Assembly (NCBI GenBank): GCA_004017535.1
Contig: SAJS01000012.1
Coordinates: forward strand, 67,501 to 131,500
Length of the DNA: 64,000 nt
Source of the DNA: Mesorhizobium sp.
GTDB taxonomy: Bacteria; Pseudomonadota; Alphaproteobacteria; Rhizobiales; Rhizobiaceae
Direction of reading: 5' to 3'
In this document: positions 53,091 through 62,713 of the stretch, in pieces
How the letters are laid out: every line of letters begins with the position of its first letter
Position numbering within the stretch: the stretch's first letter is position 1
Notes under the pieces: model-generated
Database searches by the model: none
What the model was told of the DNA's origin: nothing
Seen by the model: only the letters and a program-made list of their open reading frames with translations
Translations under genes and position numbers: made by a program

Positions 53091-54139
53091 AGCGCCCCAG
53101 CCTCCTGGAAAGCCGGCATCACTTTGTCGATGAACAACTGGAGCGATTTTCTCTTCCGCTCGTGCGAGAGGCCGCTGTCGATCCAGACCGAATATTGGTC
53201 GTAGCCCTGCGCCTCATAGGTTTTCAGCCTGCCGATCACCTCGTCGGCCTCGCCGATGACCAGGTTCTGCCGGATCTTGTCCGGCGCGTATTGCGGCATG
53301 GCCGCGATCTCATCCTCGGTCAACGGCTCCAGGACGCCTTGGCGGACGGGCTTCTTGTTCTGAAACCAGGCGCCGAACTGACAGTAGAATTGCGACAGGT
53401 CACGGGTCAGGCGATCGGCATCAGCCGCGTCCTCGGCCACGAAAGTGTGCATCAGCAGCATGATCTGCGGCCGCGCTATGTCCGGATGCGACTGGCAGGC
53501 GGCAGTGAACCGTTCCATCAGGCTCGCGACCTCGCCATCGCCGGAGGCGAGCGGCGTCACCTGTACTTGGCATTTGTTGGCCACCGCGAAGTCATGCGAA
53601 TTCGGGTCGCGCGCCGCCACCCAGATCGGCGGGTATGGCTGTTGCAAAGGCTTGGGCGAGGAGGTGGTCGGCGGGAACTGCCAGAACTCGCCGGCATGCT
53701 CGTAATCGCCATCCCACAGACCGCGTATCGCCGGTATCATCTCACGCATGCGCTGGCCGGCCCCCCAGGCGTCCAGCCCGGGGAAGACCCGCTGGTACTC
53801 GTAGCTGTAGGCACCGCGCGCGATGCCGAGGTCCAGCCTGCCGCCAGTTACGACATCGGTCATCGCCGCTTCGCCGGCGAGTTTGATCGGATGCCAAAAG
53901 GGAGCGATGATGGTGCCGGTGCCAAGGCGGATGGTTTTCGTTCTCGCCGCCAGATGGGCGATATTGATGAACGGGTTCGGCGAGATGGTGAATTCCATCC
54001 CGTGATGCTCGCCTATCCAAGCCGTCTCGAAACCCGCCGCTTCCGCCAGCAGCACGAGCTCTTCCAGTTCCGCCAGCAATTCGGAATGCGGCTTGGCGAG
54101 GTCCGAACGCTCCATATGGACGAAAAGGGAAAACTTCAT
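53087..54139 (-). CDS. Luciferase-like (LLM class) flavin-dependent oxidoreductase
   Basis: A 350-residue TIM-barrel monooxygenase using reduced flavin. It begins KFSLFVHMERSDLAKP and carries AEAAGFETAWIGEHHGMEF, RLGTGTIIAPFWHPIKLAGEAAMTDVVTGGRLDLGIARG and AARDPNSHDFAV. The ATG at 54139 is six bases before the fusion-protein stop. It should receive reduced flavin from the flavin-reductase domain of the neighbouring fusion protein. The combination recalls the pyrimidine-cleaving Rut enzymes, so an N-containing ring or amide substrate is likely but not shown. Confidence 0.9.
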   Translation of the reverse strand: MKFSLFVHMERSDLAKPHSELLAELEELVLLAEAAGFETAWIGEHHGMEFTISPNPFINIAHLAARTKTIRLGTGTIIAPFWHPIKLAGEAAMTDVVTGGRLDLGIARGAYSYEYQRVFPGLDAWGAGQRMREMIPAIRGLWDGDYEHAGEFWQFPPTTSSPKPLQQPYPPIWVAARDPNSHDFAVANKCQVQVTPLASGDGEVASLMERFTAACQSHPDIARPQIMLLMHTFVAEDAADADRLTRDLSQFYCQFGAWFQNKKPVRQGVLEPLTEDEIAAMPQYAPDKIRQNLVIGEADEVIGRLKTYEAQGYDQYSVWIDSGLSHERKRKSLQLFIDKVMPAFQEAGAL

Positions 54140-54144
54140 CGGTC

Positions 54145-55953
54145 TCACCGTTGGCCGGAATGAATTGGGCCGGAATGGATAGGTGCCGACGGGGCCGGCT
54201 TGGCGAGCGGCCGGACCTCGCCTTCGACTTCGTTGCCGACATAGACCCCGAACATGTCTTCGGCGCGCTCGCGCGCGTAGCGGGCGAGCATCGAACGGAC
54301 AGCCGAGTCGGCAATATTCAGCTCCGCGATGCGGTCGATCTCGATGAAGCGGATCTGGCCGTCGCCAGAGACCGGCGCATCTACTGTGCCGCGATAGTAG
54401 ACATGGGTGCGCGAGGCGTCTGCCGCGTCGTCCCACACCGCGTAGAGGAAGCCGAGCTCGGCATCGATCGCCTTGGCCGCAAGCTTTCCTTTGAGGCTAC
54501 GCGGCTCGTTCGCGGAACCCAGGCCACGCCCGGCAGGCAATTGGTACGATCCCTCGGCGGTCTCGAAGAAGAGCACGCGGCCTTCGTTCTCGAGAATGAC
54601 GCCGACTTCGGTGCCGGGTGGAGCGGCAGCCGCAAGCGCCTCCTGGCTCAGGCCTGGTGTGACATAAGCGCCGCGGCAGTAGCCGAGCGGCTGTGCGCCG
54701 TTGTAGGTAAAGTCATGGACGCGGCCGATGAGGATGGAATGATCGCCGGCATCGACCAACTGCTCAAGGTCGCAATCGAAAACCGCGACCGAACCCCCGA
54801 TCAGCGGATTGCCGGTTTGCCCTGGCTGCCACGCCACGGACGCGAACTTGTCCGCGGCTTTCGAGGCGAAGATTCCAGAGGCGGCTTTCTGGTCTTCCGC
54901 CAGGATGTTCACGGCAAAGCCTCTTGAAGTCGAGAAGGCCTGGTGCCCCAGTGCCCTCTTGGCGATGCAAACCAGCACCAGCGGCGGCTCGAGTGAGACG
55001 GAGGTGAAGGAATTGGCGGTGAAGCCGCGTGGATCGCCAGCATCGTCGATTGTGGTGACGATGGTGACTCCAGTCAGGAAGGAGCCCAGCGCGCGCCGGA
55101 ACTCCACGGCGTCGAATGGCGGTCCGGCCTCGGCGTTCGTCGAGGCATTCGACGCCTGATCAAGAAAGGCCATGATGCGCTGAGTCACGTTTTGCGGCGA
55201 CGCGATTGTCATCATGTGCCTTTCGCCGCTGAGCACAGCACATTGCCCTGCTGGTGCGAGCCGCGCCATCGCAGCCGACATGGCGGGCGTCGAGTTACGG
55301 TCCTCCGAGCCGGTCATGAACAGCGCGGGCGCTGCCAAGTCGCCGAGACGGTCGGCGTGCGCGGTATCGGCGCGGGCAAAGAGGCGGTAGGTGCGGGCAT
55401 AGCCCTCGGCATCGACGTTCTCGAGTGCCGAGCGGGCCGTTGCGGCAGCGTCCGCCAAAATTGGCGGGATCGGATCGCCGAACCAGCGAGCGATTGTAGC
55501 CGCGATCGCCAAGGGATCGTGAGGGCTGCCGAGCGCTGCCGCCCTTTCGCGCACCGCATGTGCCAATTCGGGCGGGCGACGGAACACGGCGTTGAGGCAG
55601 ACGAGCGAGGCGACGCGTGACGGCGCGCGAAGTGCGACCTCCTGCGCGACCAGCGCCCCCATGGAATGACCGGCAACGGCCACGCGGTCGAGGCCGAGAT
55701 GATCGAGCAGGCGGATCGCCTGATCGGCGAAGTCGGAAAGGCCGGCGGTCTCCGGGGGCAGCGGCGAGGTGCCATGACCGAGCATATCTATGGCGACGAC
55801 ATCGAACCGGTCCTGCATCACCACGATCTGCGGCCGCCAGATGGCCGCATCCATGCCGACGCCGTGGATCAGCAGGACCGGTTTCCCTGAACCGGCGCGG
55901 ATGAAACCGGTCCCGTCGGGAGCGCTGCTGCGGACCATCGTGGCGTCAGCCAT
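54145..55953 (-). CDS. Fusion: alpha/beta hydrolase + flavin reductase + C-terminal domain
   Basis: A 602-residue multidomain protein. Residues 1-265 are an alpha/beta hydrolase: GHSMG at 95-99 (nucleophile Ser97), GSED with Asp218 and GERH with His246. About 275-440 is a flavin reductase (HpaC/RutF type): FRRALGSFLTGVTIVTT, FTANSFTSVSLEPPLVLVCI, GFAVNILAEDQ. About 445-590 resembles a Nudix-like fold (RVLFFETAEGSYQLPAGRG), but no intact catalytic Nudix box is seen. Domain fusion couples a ring-opening monooxygenase's reductase with a hydrolase acting on its product. It overlaps the DUF1185 gene by eight bases. Confidence 0.88.
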   Translation of the reverse strand: MADATMVRSSAPDGTGFIRAGSGKPVLLIHGVGMDAAIWRPQIVVMQDRFDVVAIDMLGHGTSPLPPETAGLSDFADQAIRLLDHLGLDRVAVAGHSMGALVAQEVALRAPSRVASLVCLNAVFRRPPELAHAVRERAAALGSPHDPLAIAATIARWFGDPIPPILADAAATARSALENVDAEGYARTYRLFARADTAHADRLGDLAAPALFMTGSEDRNSTPAMSAAMARLAPAGQCAVLSGERHMMTIASPQNVTQRIMAFLDQASNASTNAEAGPPFDAVEFRRALGSFLTGVTIVTTIDDAGDPRGFTANSFTSVSLEPPLVLVCIAKRALGHQAFSTSRGFAVNILAEDQKAASGIFASKAADKFASVAWQPGQTGNPLIGGSVAVFDCDLEQLVDAGDHSILIGRVHDFTYNGAQPLGYCRGAYVTPGLSQEALAAAAPPGTEVGVILENEGRVLFFETAEGSYQLPAGRGLGSANEPRSLKGKLAAKAIDAELGFLYAVWDDAADASRTHVYYRGTVDAPVSGDGQIRFIEIDRIAELNIADSAVRSMLARYARERAEDMFGVYVGNEVEGEVRPLAKPAPSAPIHSGPIHSGQR

Positions 55954-56533
55954 GCAGATCTCCCAGTTCCTTGAGGTCCTGGTAGCGATCGCCGATGCGA
56001 TGGTGCGGACGGCCGCCGATCGACGCGCCCAGCGCCACCACCAGTTCGTCCGGAGCAGGTGCGTCGCCGATCTGGAAATGCACTGTGAGATAATGGGAGC
56101 GCCGACCTTCGTCGTTCTTGTCCATCAGCGGGATCATGATCGGCGTGTTGGGACCGCCGCGTAGATTGGTGAAGGCGAGATAGGTCTTGGCGCCGATGGC
56201 GCGGCGGTAGTGGTTGCCGAAATGGAGCGTGTGGATCAATGCCGATGCATGCTCGATCTCGCCCGACGTGCCGCAGATTGCGGCCTTCCCGTAGCCCTCG
56301 ATCGCCTCGCCCGAACCTGCCGCACTGATGACCTCCGCGGTCAGCTTTTCGCCAAGCACGGGTGCGAAAGCTCGGATTTCGGGTGAAAGATCCTCGGTGA
56401 AGCCGCGGCCTGCCCACGGATTGGTCAGCACCGCGGCGACGCCGATCAGGCGCAGCGGACGCGGCGCTGCCTTACCGCCTTCGGTCAGCGTGTTCTCCGT
56501 ATAGGTCACGATCTTGCGGATGTCCGGCTGCAT
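55946..56533 (-). CDS. DUF1185 amino acid synthesis family protein
   Basis: A 195-residue protein of the family named amino acid synthesis (DUF1185). Typical stretches: IRKIVTYTENTLTEGG, RLIGVAAVLTNPWAGRGF, GYGKAAICGTSGEIEHASALIHTLHFG and the later GASIGGRPHHRIGDRYQDL. The true reaction is unknown. First gene of the leftward catabolic operon, facing the GntR regulator. Confidence 0.85.
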   Translation of the reverse strand: MQPDIRKIVTYTENTLTEGGKAAPRPLRLIGVAAVLTNPWAGRGFTEDLSPEIRAFAPVLGEKLTAEVISAAGSGEAIEGYGKAAICGTSGEIEHASALIHTLHFGNHYRRAIGAKTYLAFTNLRGGPNTPIMIPLMDKNDEGRRSHYLTVHFQIGDAPAPDELVVALGASIGGRPHHRIGDRYQDLKELGDLHG

Positions 56534-56585
56534 GGAATTCCTCAGGCTGAGCCGCTCTGGGCCGCATCGATTTCTATATCATCTT

Positions 56586-56597
56586 ATGGTATACCAT
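56586..56597. promoter_or_regulatory. Palindromic GntR/FadR-type operator
   Basis: ATGGTATACCAT is a perfect 12-bp palindrome. It fits the TGGT-N-ACCA pattern of FadR-subfamily sites and lies between the divergent DUF1185 and GntR starts. It is probably bound by the GntR protein, controlling both directions. Confidence 0.75.
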
Positions 56598-56671
56598 GAT
56601 ATGGAATGCAAAAGGCCTTGTCAACCGGTAGCGGAATCTGGTTTTTGTGACGAGGCTAGGGATTGTGGAAA

Positions 56672-57436
56672 ATGGCTGACGACACGCTTCGCATCGACCG
56701 CTCCGCCAAGACGCTGAGGACGCTGGCGCTGGAGCGCATGCGCGAGGCGATCATGGATTTCCATTTCCAGCCCGGCGAGAGGCTGGTCGAGCGGCCATTA
56801 TGCGATCAGCTCGGGGTCAGCCGTTCGGTGGTGCGCGAGGTCTTGAGGCAGCTGGAGACCGAAGGCTTGGTGCAGATGATACCAGGGCACGGGCCGGCGG
56901 TGGCCAAGCCTGATCTCGGCCGGACCGACGAGATCTACGAGTTGCGCGCGTTGCTGGAAGGTATTGCGGCGAAGGCCTGCGCCACCTCGGCTACCGACGA
57001 TCAGATCGCCTTGCTCGATACGGCCTTTGCAAAGCTGCTCGAGGCATGGGCTTTGGGCGTGCCGGCCGAAGTGATGCGGGCGACGACCAAATTCTACGAG
57101 GCGCTGTTCGAGTCGGCCGACAAACGCGTCGCCTGGGAGATCGTGAGCGGGCTCAACGTACGCATCAATCAGCTGCGATCGATGACGATTGCCTCAGCGA
57201 ATCGACGCGAGCCGGCGATCGCCGAAATGCACGAGATCATGGATGCTATCCGCTCGCGCAAGCCGGAGGCGGCCGAGGCCGCCGCGCGTAGGCATGTCGA
57301 ATCCGCCTGGAACATTGCCCGCACTGCGTTGCAGCCCGACGGTGAGCTTGGTTCGGCTGCCGAGAAAGTGGTCGCCTCCGCAGCCTCTCGTACCAAGGAG
57401 GTCGGGTACCGGCCCGCTGGCTCATTTTCGAAATAA
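56672..57436 (+). CDS. GntR-family regulator (FadR/FCD type)
   Basis: A 254-residue regulator. The winged HTH is ALERMREAIMDFHFQPGERLVERPLCDQLGVSRSVVREVLRQLETEG (about 17-64), followed by the FCD ligand domain with EIYELRALLEGIAAKAC and metal-binding-type residues in ATTKFYEAL and the terminal RHVESAWN helix. The ATG at 56672 is favoured over an upstream TTG. It probably represses the catabolic operon until an acid or amide intermediate is bound. Confidence 0.9.
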   Translation: MADDTLRIDRSAKTLRTLALERMREAIMDFHFQPGERLVERPLCDQLGVSRSVVREVLRQLETEGLVQMIPGHGPAVAKPDLGRTDEIYELRALLEGIAAKACATSATDDQIALLDTAFAKLLEAWALGVPAEVMRATTKFYEALFESADKRVAWEIVSGLNVRINQLRSMTIASANRREPAIAEMHEIMDAIRSRKPEAAEAAARRHVESAWNIARTALQPDGELGSAAEKVVASAASRTKEVGYRPAGSFSK

Positions 57437-57825
57437 GTTCCTTTGTGATTGTTCACCCTACGAGAGCTTTGACTTCCAGGGCGGCTGACGATTGTCTGGT
57501 TCCAGGAGAGGGCGGAGCCGATCTCCTCGGTAGAGATATGGCAAATAGCTGCCCTTTCCCGACATCAGGCCGTTGTGCCCTGCCCCAACACTCGCTGATC
57601 GTGGCTGTTTGCGTAACGTCCGACAACCAACGCAATTCTCAGGTCTGTCGTGGGCCTGGAGGACATATTAGAACGGTTGATTTTATTGTCTTTTTTCGTG
57701 GGCTAAAGAACTCAAGCCCTCCCGTGTTGTTCCGAATGATCTTGCCACGTTGGATGGTTGCGAAGGCGTATCTTCGGCCGGTGTCGCCAAACTGCGATGG
57801 CAGCGGGATGCCGGAGCAGTGCGGA
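57437..57825 (+). other. Gene-free stretch
   Basis: About 390 bases between the GntR gene and the epimerase gene. Frames on both strands lack ribosome sites and protein-like features. Nothing recognised. Confidence 0.4.
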
Positions 57826-58845
57826 TCAGACTTGATAAAATTCTCGATACCATTCCACAAAACGCCGGACCCCGATCTCGATCGGGATCCTCGGCCTGAA
57901 GCCGGTCGCTTGCTCAAGTGAGCTGACATCGGCGCAGGTCGCGGGCACGTCACCCGGCTGGAGCGGCATGCAGTTGCGTTTCGCCTTTTTGCCCAGCGCG
58001 TCTTCCAGCAGTTCGATCAGATGGTTCAGTTCAACCGGCGAACTGCCGCCGATGTTGTGGATCCTGAACGGCGCATTGCTGGTCGCGGGGTCAGGCGCGT
58101 CACTGCTCCAGTCCTTATCGGGCGTGGCAGGCAGTTGCATGATGCGGATCAGGCCCTCGATGACATCATCGATATAGGTGAAGTCTCGCTGCATGTTGCC
58201 GTGGTTGAACACGTCGATGGGCTCACCTGCAAGTATGGCCTTGGTGAAGATAAACAGGGCCATGTCAGGGCGGCCCCATGGCCCGTAGACCGTGAAGAAC
58301 CGCAAACCAGTCGTCGGCAGTCGCAGAAGGTGGCTGTAGGCATGGGCCATCAACTCATTGGCCTTCTTGCTGGCCGCGTAAAGACTGAGCGGGTGATCGG
58401 CAGAATCGTGAACTGAGAACGGCATTCGCGTGCTGCCGCCATAGATCGAGCTCGAGGACGCATAGACCAGGTGGCCGACCGAGGCGTGGCGGCATCCTTC
58501 CAGGACATTCAGGAAACCGCTCAGATTGCTCTCGCCGTAGGCGTAGGGATTGGTGAGCGAATGACGAACGCCGGCCTGGGCTGCGAGATTGACGACGATT
58601 TCTGGACCAATCGAGGCAAAGAGCGCCGAAACGCGGTCACGATCGGCGAGATCGACATGCTCGAATCGGAAATGCGGAAATTCTTCCAACTGATCGAGCC
58701 GGGCCCGCTTCAGGTTGCCGTCATAATATTCACTCATGGAATCGAGGCCTACAACTTGCCAACCATCGCTAAGCAATCTCCGGCACAGATGAAAGCCGAT
58801 GAAACCCGCTGCCCCGGTGACAAGAACAGGCCTATTTGATGTCAC
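57826..58845 (-). CDS. NAD-dependent UDP-sugar 4-epimerase (UDP-glucuronate type)
   Basis: A 339-residue short-chain-dehydrogenase-fold epimerase. VLVTGAAGFIGFHL binds NAD; the catalytic Ser and the YxxxK pair (LYAASKK, about 155) are clear. DSMSEYYDGNLKRARL is typical of UDP-glucuronate 4-epimerases, which make UDP-galacturonate for capsule, LPS or exopolysaccharide. Divergent from the adenylation-domain gene. It may serve the neighbouring cluster or surface polysaccharide. Confidence 0.9.
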   Translation of the reverse strand: MTSNRPVLVTGAAGFIGFHLCRRLLSDGWQVVGLDSMSEYYDGNLKRARLDQLEEFPHFRFEHVDLADRDRVSALFASIGPEIVVNLAAQAGVRHSLTNPYAYGESNLSGFLNVLEGCRHASVGHLVYASSSSIYGGSTRMPFSVHDSADHPLSLYAASKKANELMAHAYSHLLRLPTTGLRFFTVYGPWGRPDMALFIFTKAILAGEPIDVFNHGNMQRDFTYIDDVIEGLIRIMQLPATPDKDWSSDAPDPATSNAPFRIHNIGGSSPVELNHLIELLEDALGKKAKRNCMPLQPGDVPATCADVSSLEQATGFRPRIPIEIGVRRFVEWYREFYQV

Positions 58846-58992
58846 GGCATATCCCTAACGTTAAGCTGTGACCCGATTCACACCCGTTTCCACCCTCGCC
58901 TCTCTTTGTCCCCGGAAGCATCATCAGAATGATCGATGAAACATCTCTTGAGCAGAGCCATAACCAAACTTCACCTCTAGCTCAGGCAAGCC

Positions 58993-61728
58993 ATGCTCCC
59001 GGCATATGTGAAGGCACAAGCAGCGGACCAGGATCTTGATGAGGCTCCTCTTCCGCCGGAGCTGCCCAGGTGGGCAGAGGTGCGCGACTATGCCCTGGAC
59101 CGGGGCGGGCCTGCCTTGCGGTCCTATCCGCCCTTGCCAGCCGGATTTGCGGATGTGGGGATCGGTCCTCGGCTGGAAACCGTGGTAAGACAACATCCGC
59201 ACAAGATCGCCATCAATGACGGCGCGGATGAACTCTCCTACTCGGCGCTCGGCGCCGCCGTCGAAATTCTATCCCGCCGCGTCGCGAATGCCGTTCCCGA
59301 AGGCAGGCCGGTCGGAATCTGCCAGCCATGCTCCGTCTGGAGCGTCGTCGCCATGCTCGCCACGATGGCAGCCGGCCGGATCTCAATTCCGCTTAACGCG
59401 AGAGATCCCGGCCCCCGCATCAAGGAGATCGTCTCAGCGGCCAAGCTCTCGGCGATGCTGGGCATCGGTGACAGGCCCAGCGATCTGCCTGCGAAAATTC
59501 AATGGATCGACATGGGCGTAAGTTCGGCCTCCGAGCTAGAGCTTTTGGCGAAGTCCTTGCCGCATCCTTCGGTCGATGCGCCAGCCATCGTTCTCTATAC
59601 GTCAGGCAGCACAGGGCGCCCCAAAGGCATAGTCAACAGCCAGCGCAGTTTGCTGTGGCGCGTGCAACAATATGTCGAGGCGTGTCACATCAATTCGGAC
59701 GATGTTTTTCTCCCCCTGGCGGGCTTCGCCACTATAGCCGGCTGTAGAGAGATTCTGGCGGCCGTCCTCACCGGGGCCACCTTGCAGCTCGTTGAACTGG
59801 AGGCGATCGGGCTGCGCGGCGTCCGCGCACGGATGCAGGACCAGGGTACGACCATCACATACATCGTGCCCGCTTTGCTGCGAACGCTGATGGCGGATGC
59901 TAGCGCCGATCCGTTCAGATCGCTCAGGGTAGTCCGCGTCGGCGGCGAGAAAGTGCTGTGGTCCGACATTGCGCTTCTGCGCAAAGCTATCCCGCCGCAT
60001 TGCCTCATCCAGATCGGCTATTCGTCCACGGAAACGACGGGATCGCAATGGTTCGTGCCATCGCCCCCCCAGAACACCGAGCCCGACGTGCCGGTTGGGC
60101 GGCTTCTGCCGGGAATCGCGTTCTCGATCGTCAACGAGCAGGGACGCGTCGTCCCGCCCGGAGAAACCGGAGAGCTCGCGATCAAGAGCCCCTATGTCCT
60201 GCTTGGGCGTTGGGAGAATGGCGCCGTCATTCCTGCCGATGTGGACCCTGACAATCCGCGCGAGCGGATTTTTCCGACGGGTGATCTGGTACGGTTGGAC
60301 AATGATGGTTTGCTGAGGATCGTTGGCCGGAAGGGGCGGCAGATAAAGGTCAACGGGCGGCGCATCGAGCCGGCCGAGCTCGAAAGAGTGCTACGATCCG
60401 CTCCGTCGGTTCGCGACGCTGTGGCGATCGTGACGGAGGCAGCCGAACTGGTCGCATTCGCCGTTCCAGGCGATGCCGGGGGTCCGGATTTCGTGGAGGA
60501 CCTGCGCCGGCTGATTGCCGAGACGCTGCCTGCAGCGCTGCGGCCCCTGCGGCTGCACCGCGTGAGCGAGATTCCCTGCCTCGACGGTGGCAAGCTCGAC
60601 CTCGTCAAACTGGGTAAAATGGATCTCCTCGCCAGGAGGCCGGACACCGCCGCCGATGCTGCCGGGTCGGATGCCGATTCCGCCGTCGCCAAGGTGGTAC
60701 AGAAAGCATGGGGCAAGGTTCTCAACACCCGAGCGGCTGTAGGCAGGTGGGACGAGGCTGGGGGGGACTCGCTGAAGCTGCTGCACTGCGTGATGGAGAT
60801 CGAGAATCTCATCGGCCAGGAACTCGGCCTTGAGAGTTTCACCGTCGGGATGAGCGCGGGCGAGATGGTGAGGGCTGTGGTCGCGGCGCAAGCCGCTGCA
60901 TCCGGCAAAGCCGCTCCCGAGCATAATCCGCCGCTGCTTTTCCTGCTTCCCGGATCCGTCGGCTACGGTCCAAGTCTGGCCGCCTTCGCCTCCGCCATGG
61001 GAAAAACAGCGAAGGTGGTTCCGATCAGGTATCCCGGTCTCGCGCTCATCCTTCGCGGACAAAGCGATCTCGCCAGCATGGCAGACGCCGCGATCCAGCA
61101 AATCAACCGCGCTCAGCCGTCGGGCCATGTCAGGCTTCTAGGCCACTCGCTCGGCGGAGCCGTCGCGCTGGAGGTAGCCGTGCGCCTGCTCAAAGCTGGA
61201 CGGTCGGTCAAGTTCATCGGCATCCTCGACACAAGCCTGGAGGGCGAGCGCAGCCGCCTATGGGACACCATCATCCGTACGGTGCGCCGGCTGCGGTCCA
61301 ACCGCATATCGTTCCAGCGCGTCGCCTGCCGCGCCCTGGCGAAGATCGCGGTCAGATCGGGTTACGAAACCCGTTTGGCGCGCGCCATCGACCGTTACAC
61401 CCAGGGCCAGTTCAATGGAGCCTGCTTCCGCATCAGGCTGGAACTGCAAGAGGTTTTGCGGGCTCGCGCATTTTTCCGATGGCTGGAGGAACCGAAGGCC
61501 GCACTTCCTGTGCAAGGGACCCTGTTTCGCTGCGCTCGCCCGGGTATGTCGCGCGCCATCGGGTGGGATCAAGTGTTTCGCGAGCTGCAGGTGGTACCGA
61601 TTGTCGGCACCCACATTGATCTTGTCGTGGAGCCTCACGTCGCCACCAACCGTCCGCTGATCGAGAAAGCCGTTTTGCAGACATATACGACGGCCGAAAC
61701 CCTGCAATTGGAGGTCCGGGCGGCGTGA
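58993..61728 (+). CDS. NRPS-like protein: adenylation, carrier, thioesterase
   Basis: A 911-residue single-module enzyme. The adenylation domain covers about 50-560: LYTSGSTGRPKG at 201-212, and GYSSTETTGSQWF and TGDLVRLDNDGLLRIVGRKGRQIKVNGRRIEP later. The carrier domain has its phosphopantetheine Ser near residue 592 in GGDSLKLL. The thioesterase covers about 650-900, with GHSLGG and Ser near 719. No condensation domain, so it loads one acid and releases it. The GTG start of the next gene overlaps its stop. The substrate acid is not clear from this reading. Confidence 0.88.
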   Translation: MLPAYVKAQAADQDLDEAPLPPELPRWAEVRDYALDRGGPALRSYPPLPAGFADVGIGPRLETVVRQHPHKIAINDGADELSYSALGAAVEILSRRVANAVPEGRPVGICQPCSVWSVVAMLATMAAGRISIPLNARDPGPRIKEIVSAAKLSAMLGIGDRPSDLPAKIQWIDMGVSSASELELLAKSLPHPSVDAPAIVLYTSGSTGRPKGIVNSQRSLLWRVQQYVEACHINSDDVFLPLAGFATIAGCREILAAVLTGATLQLVELEAIGLRGVRARMQDQGTTITYIVPALLRTLMADASADPFRSLRVVRVGGEKVLWSDIALLRKAIPPHCLIQIGYSSTETTGSQWFVPSPPQNTEPDVPVGRLLPGIAFSIVNEQGRVVPPGETGELAIKSPYVLLGRWENGAVIPADVDPDNPRERIFPTGDLVRLDNDGLLRIVGRKGRQIKVNGRRIEPAELERVLRSAPSVRDAVAIVTEAAELVAFAVPGDAGGPDFVEDLRRLIAETLPAALRPLRLHRVSEIPCLDGGKLDLVKLGKMDLLARRPDTAADAAGSDADSAVAKVVQKAWGKVLNTRAAVGRWDEAGGDSLKLLHCVMEIENLIGQELGLESFTVGMSAGEMVRAVVAAQAAASGKAAPEHNPPLLFLLPGSVGYGPSLAAFASAMGKTAKVVPIRYPGLALILRGQSDLASMADAAIQQINRAQPSGHVRLLGHSLGGAVALEVAVRLLKAGRSVKFIGILDTSLEGERSRLWDTIIRTVRRLRSNRISFQRVACRALAKIAVRSGYETRLARAIDRYTQGQFNGACFRIRLELQEVLRARAFFRWLEEPKAALPVQGTLFRCARPGMSRAIGWDQVFRELQVVPIVGTHIDLVVEPHVATNRPLIEKAVLQTYTTAETLQLEVRAA

Positions 61729-62708
61729 TCTCGGGATTCACCAAGGAAGCACTGGCGTTGGACGCAGCCGCGGAGGCGGACCGCATCGTGTCATCGACGC
61801 GCGAGCAGGTTCTGGTCACGCTTCGGCGGCGCGGCGTGGTGGTCGGGCTGTCGGGCGGCATCGACAGTTCCGTGGTCGCATCCTTGTGCGTTCGCGCTTT
61901 CGGAAGGGATAAGGTGCTGGGACTTTTCATGCCGGAGCGGGACTCCTCGGGAGACTCGTTGAGGCTCGGACGCGTCATCGCGGCTCAGCTCGGCATCGAT
62001 ACTGTGGTTGAAGACATCGCCCCGGCGCTGGATGCAATCGGCGCCTATCGCCGGCAAGTCGAGGCGATCCAGGCCGTTGTTCCAGAGTATGGCGAGGGTT
62101 GGAAATGCAAGCTGGTGCTGACCTCGGTTCTGGAGAACCAAGGCCTCAACATCACCCGTCTTACGGTTCAAGATCCGGAAGGCAAGGTCAACACGGTTCG
62201 GCTGCCCTTGACGGCTTATCTGCAGATCGTCGCCGCGACCAATTACAAGCAGCGCATCCGCAAAATGACCGAATATTATCATGCGGATCGCCTCGGCTAC
62301 GCTGTTGCCGGAACGCCGAACCGGCTCGAATACGACCAGGGTTTCTTCGTCAAGCAAGGTGACGGTATCGCCGACGTGATGCCAATCGTGCACCTGTACA
62401 AAACACAGGTCTACCAGTTGGCCGACTATCTCGGTGTGGACGAGGAAATCCGCCGCAGGCCGCCGACCACCGACACATTCTCAATGGCGCAAAGCCAGGA
62501 GGAATTCTACTTCGCGCTGCCTTATCAACTGACGGATCTATGCCTCTATGGCGTCAACCACGGGCTATGCGCCGACGAGGTCGCAGCCGCTGCGGGCCTC
62601 ACCGGCGGCCAGGTTGAGAAGGTCTTCAAGGACATCGAAGCGAAGCGCCGGGCAGCACGCTATCTGCACGCACGGCCCTTGCCGTCCGTACCGATGGATG
62701 TGGACTGA
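61725..62708 (+). CDS. NAD synthetase-like (NH3-dependent NadE family) amide ligase
   Basis: A 327-residue ATP pyrophosphatase. VVGLSGGIDSSVVASLC near 39-50 is the P-loop motif, and YHADRLGYAVAGTPNRLEYDQGFFVKQGDGIADVMPIVHLYKTQVYQL is typical of NadE. No glutaminase domain, so it uses ammonia or receives nitrogen from the next gene's product. Standing in an operon with an adenylation protein and AsnB homologue, it may form an amide in a metabolite rather than NAD. GTG start overlapping the upstream stop. Confidence 0.85.
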   Translation: MISGFTKEALALDAAAEADRIVSSTREQVLVTLRRRGVVVGLSGGIDSSVVASLCVRAFGRDKVLGLFMPERDSSGDSLRLGRVIAAQLGIDTVVEDIAPALDAIGAYRRQVEAIQAVVPEYGEGWKCKLVLTSVLENQGLNITRLTVQDPEGKVNTVRLPLTAYLQIVAATNYKQRIRKMTEYYHADRLGYAVAGTPNRLEYDQGFFVKQGDGIADVMPIVHLYKTQVYQLADYLGVDEEIRRRPPTTDTFSMAQSQEEFYFALPYQLTDLCLYGVNHGLCADEVAAAAGLTGGQVEKVFKDIEAKRRAARYLHARPLPSVPMDVD

Positions 62709-62713
62709 GGCCG

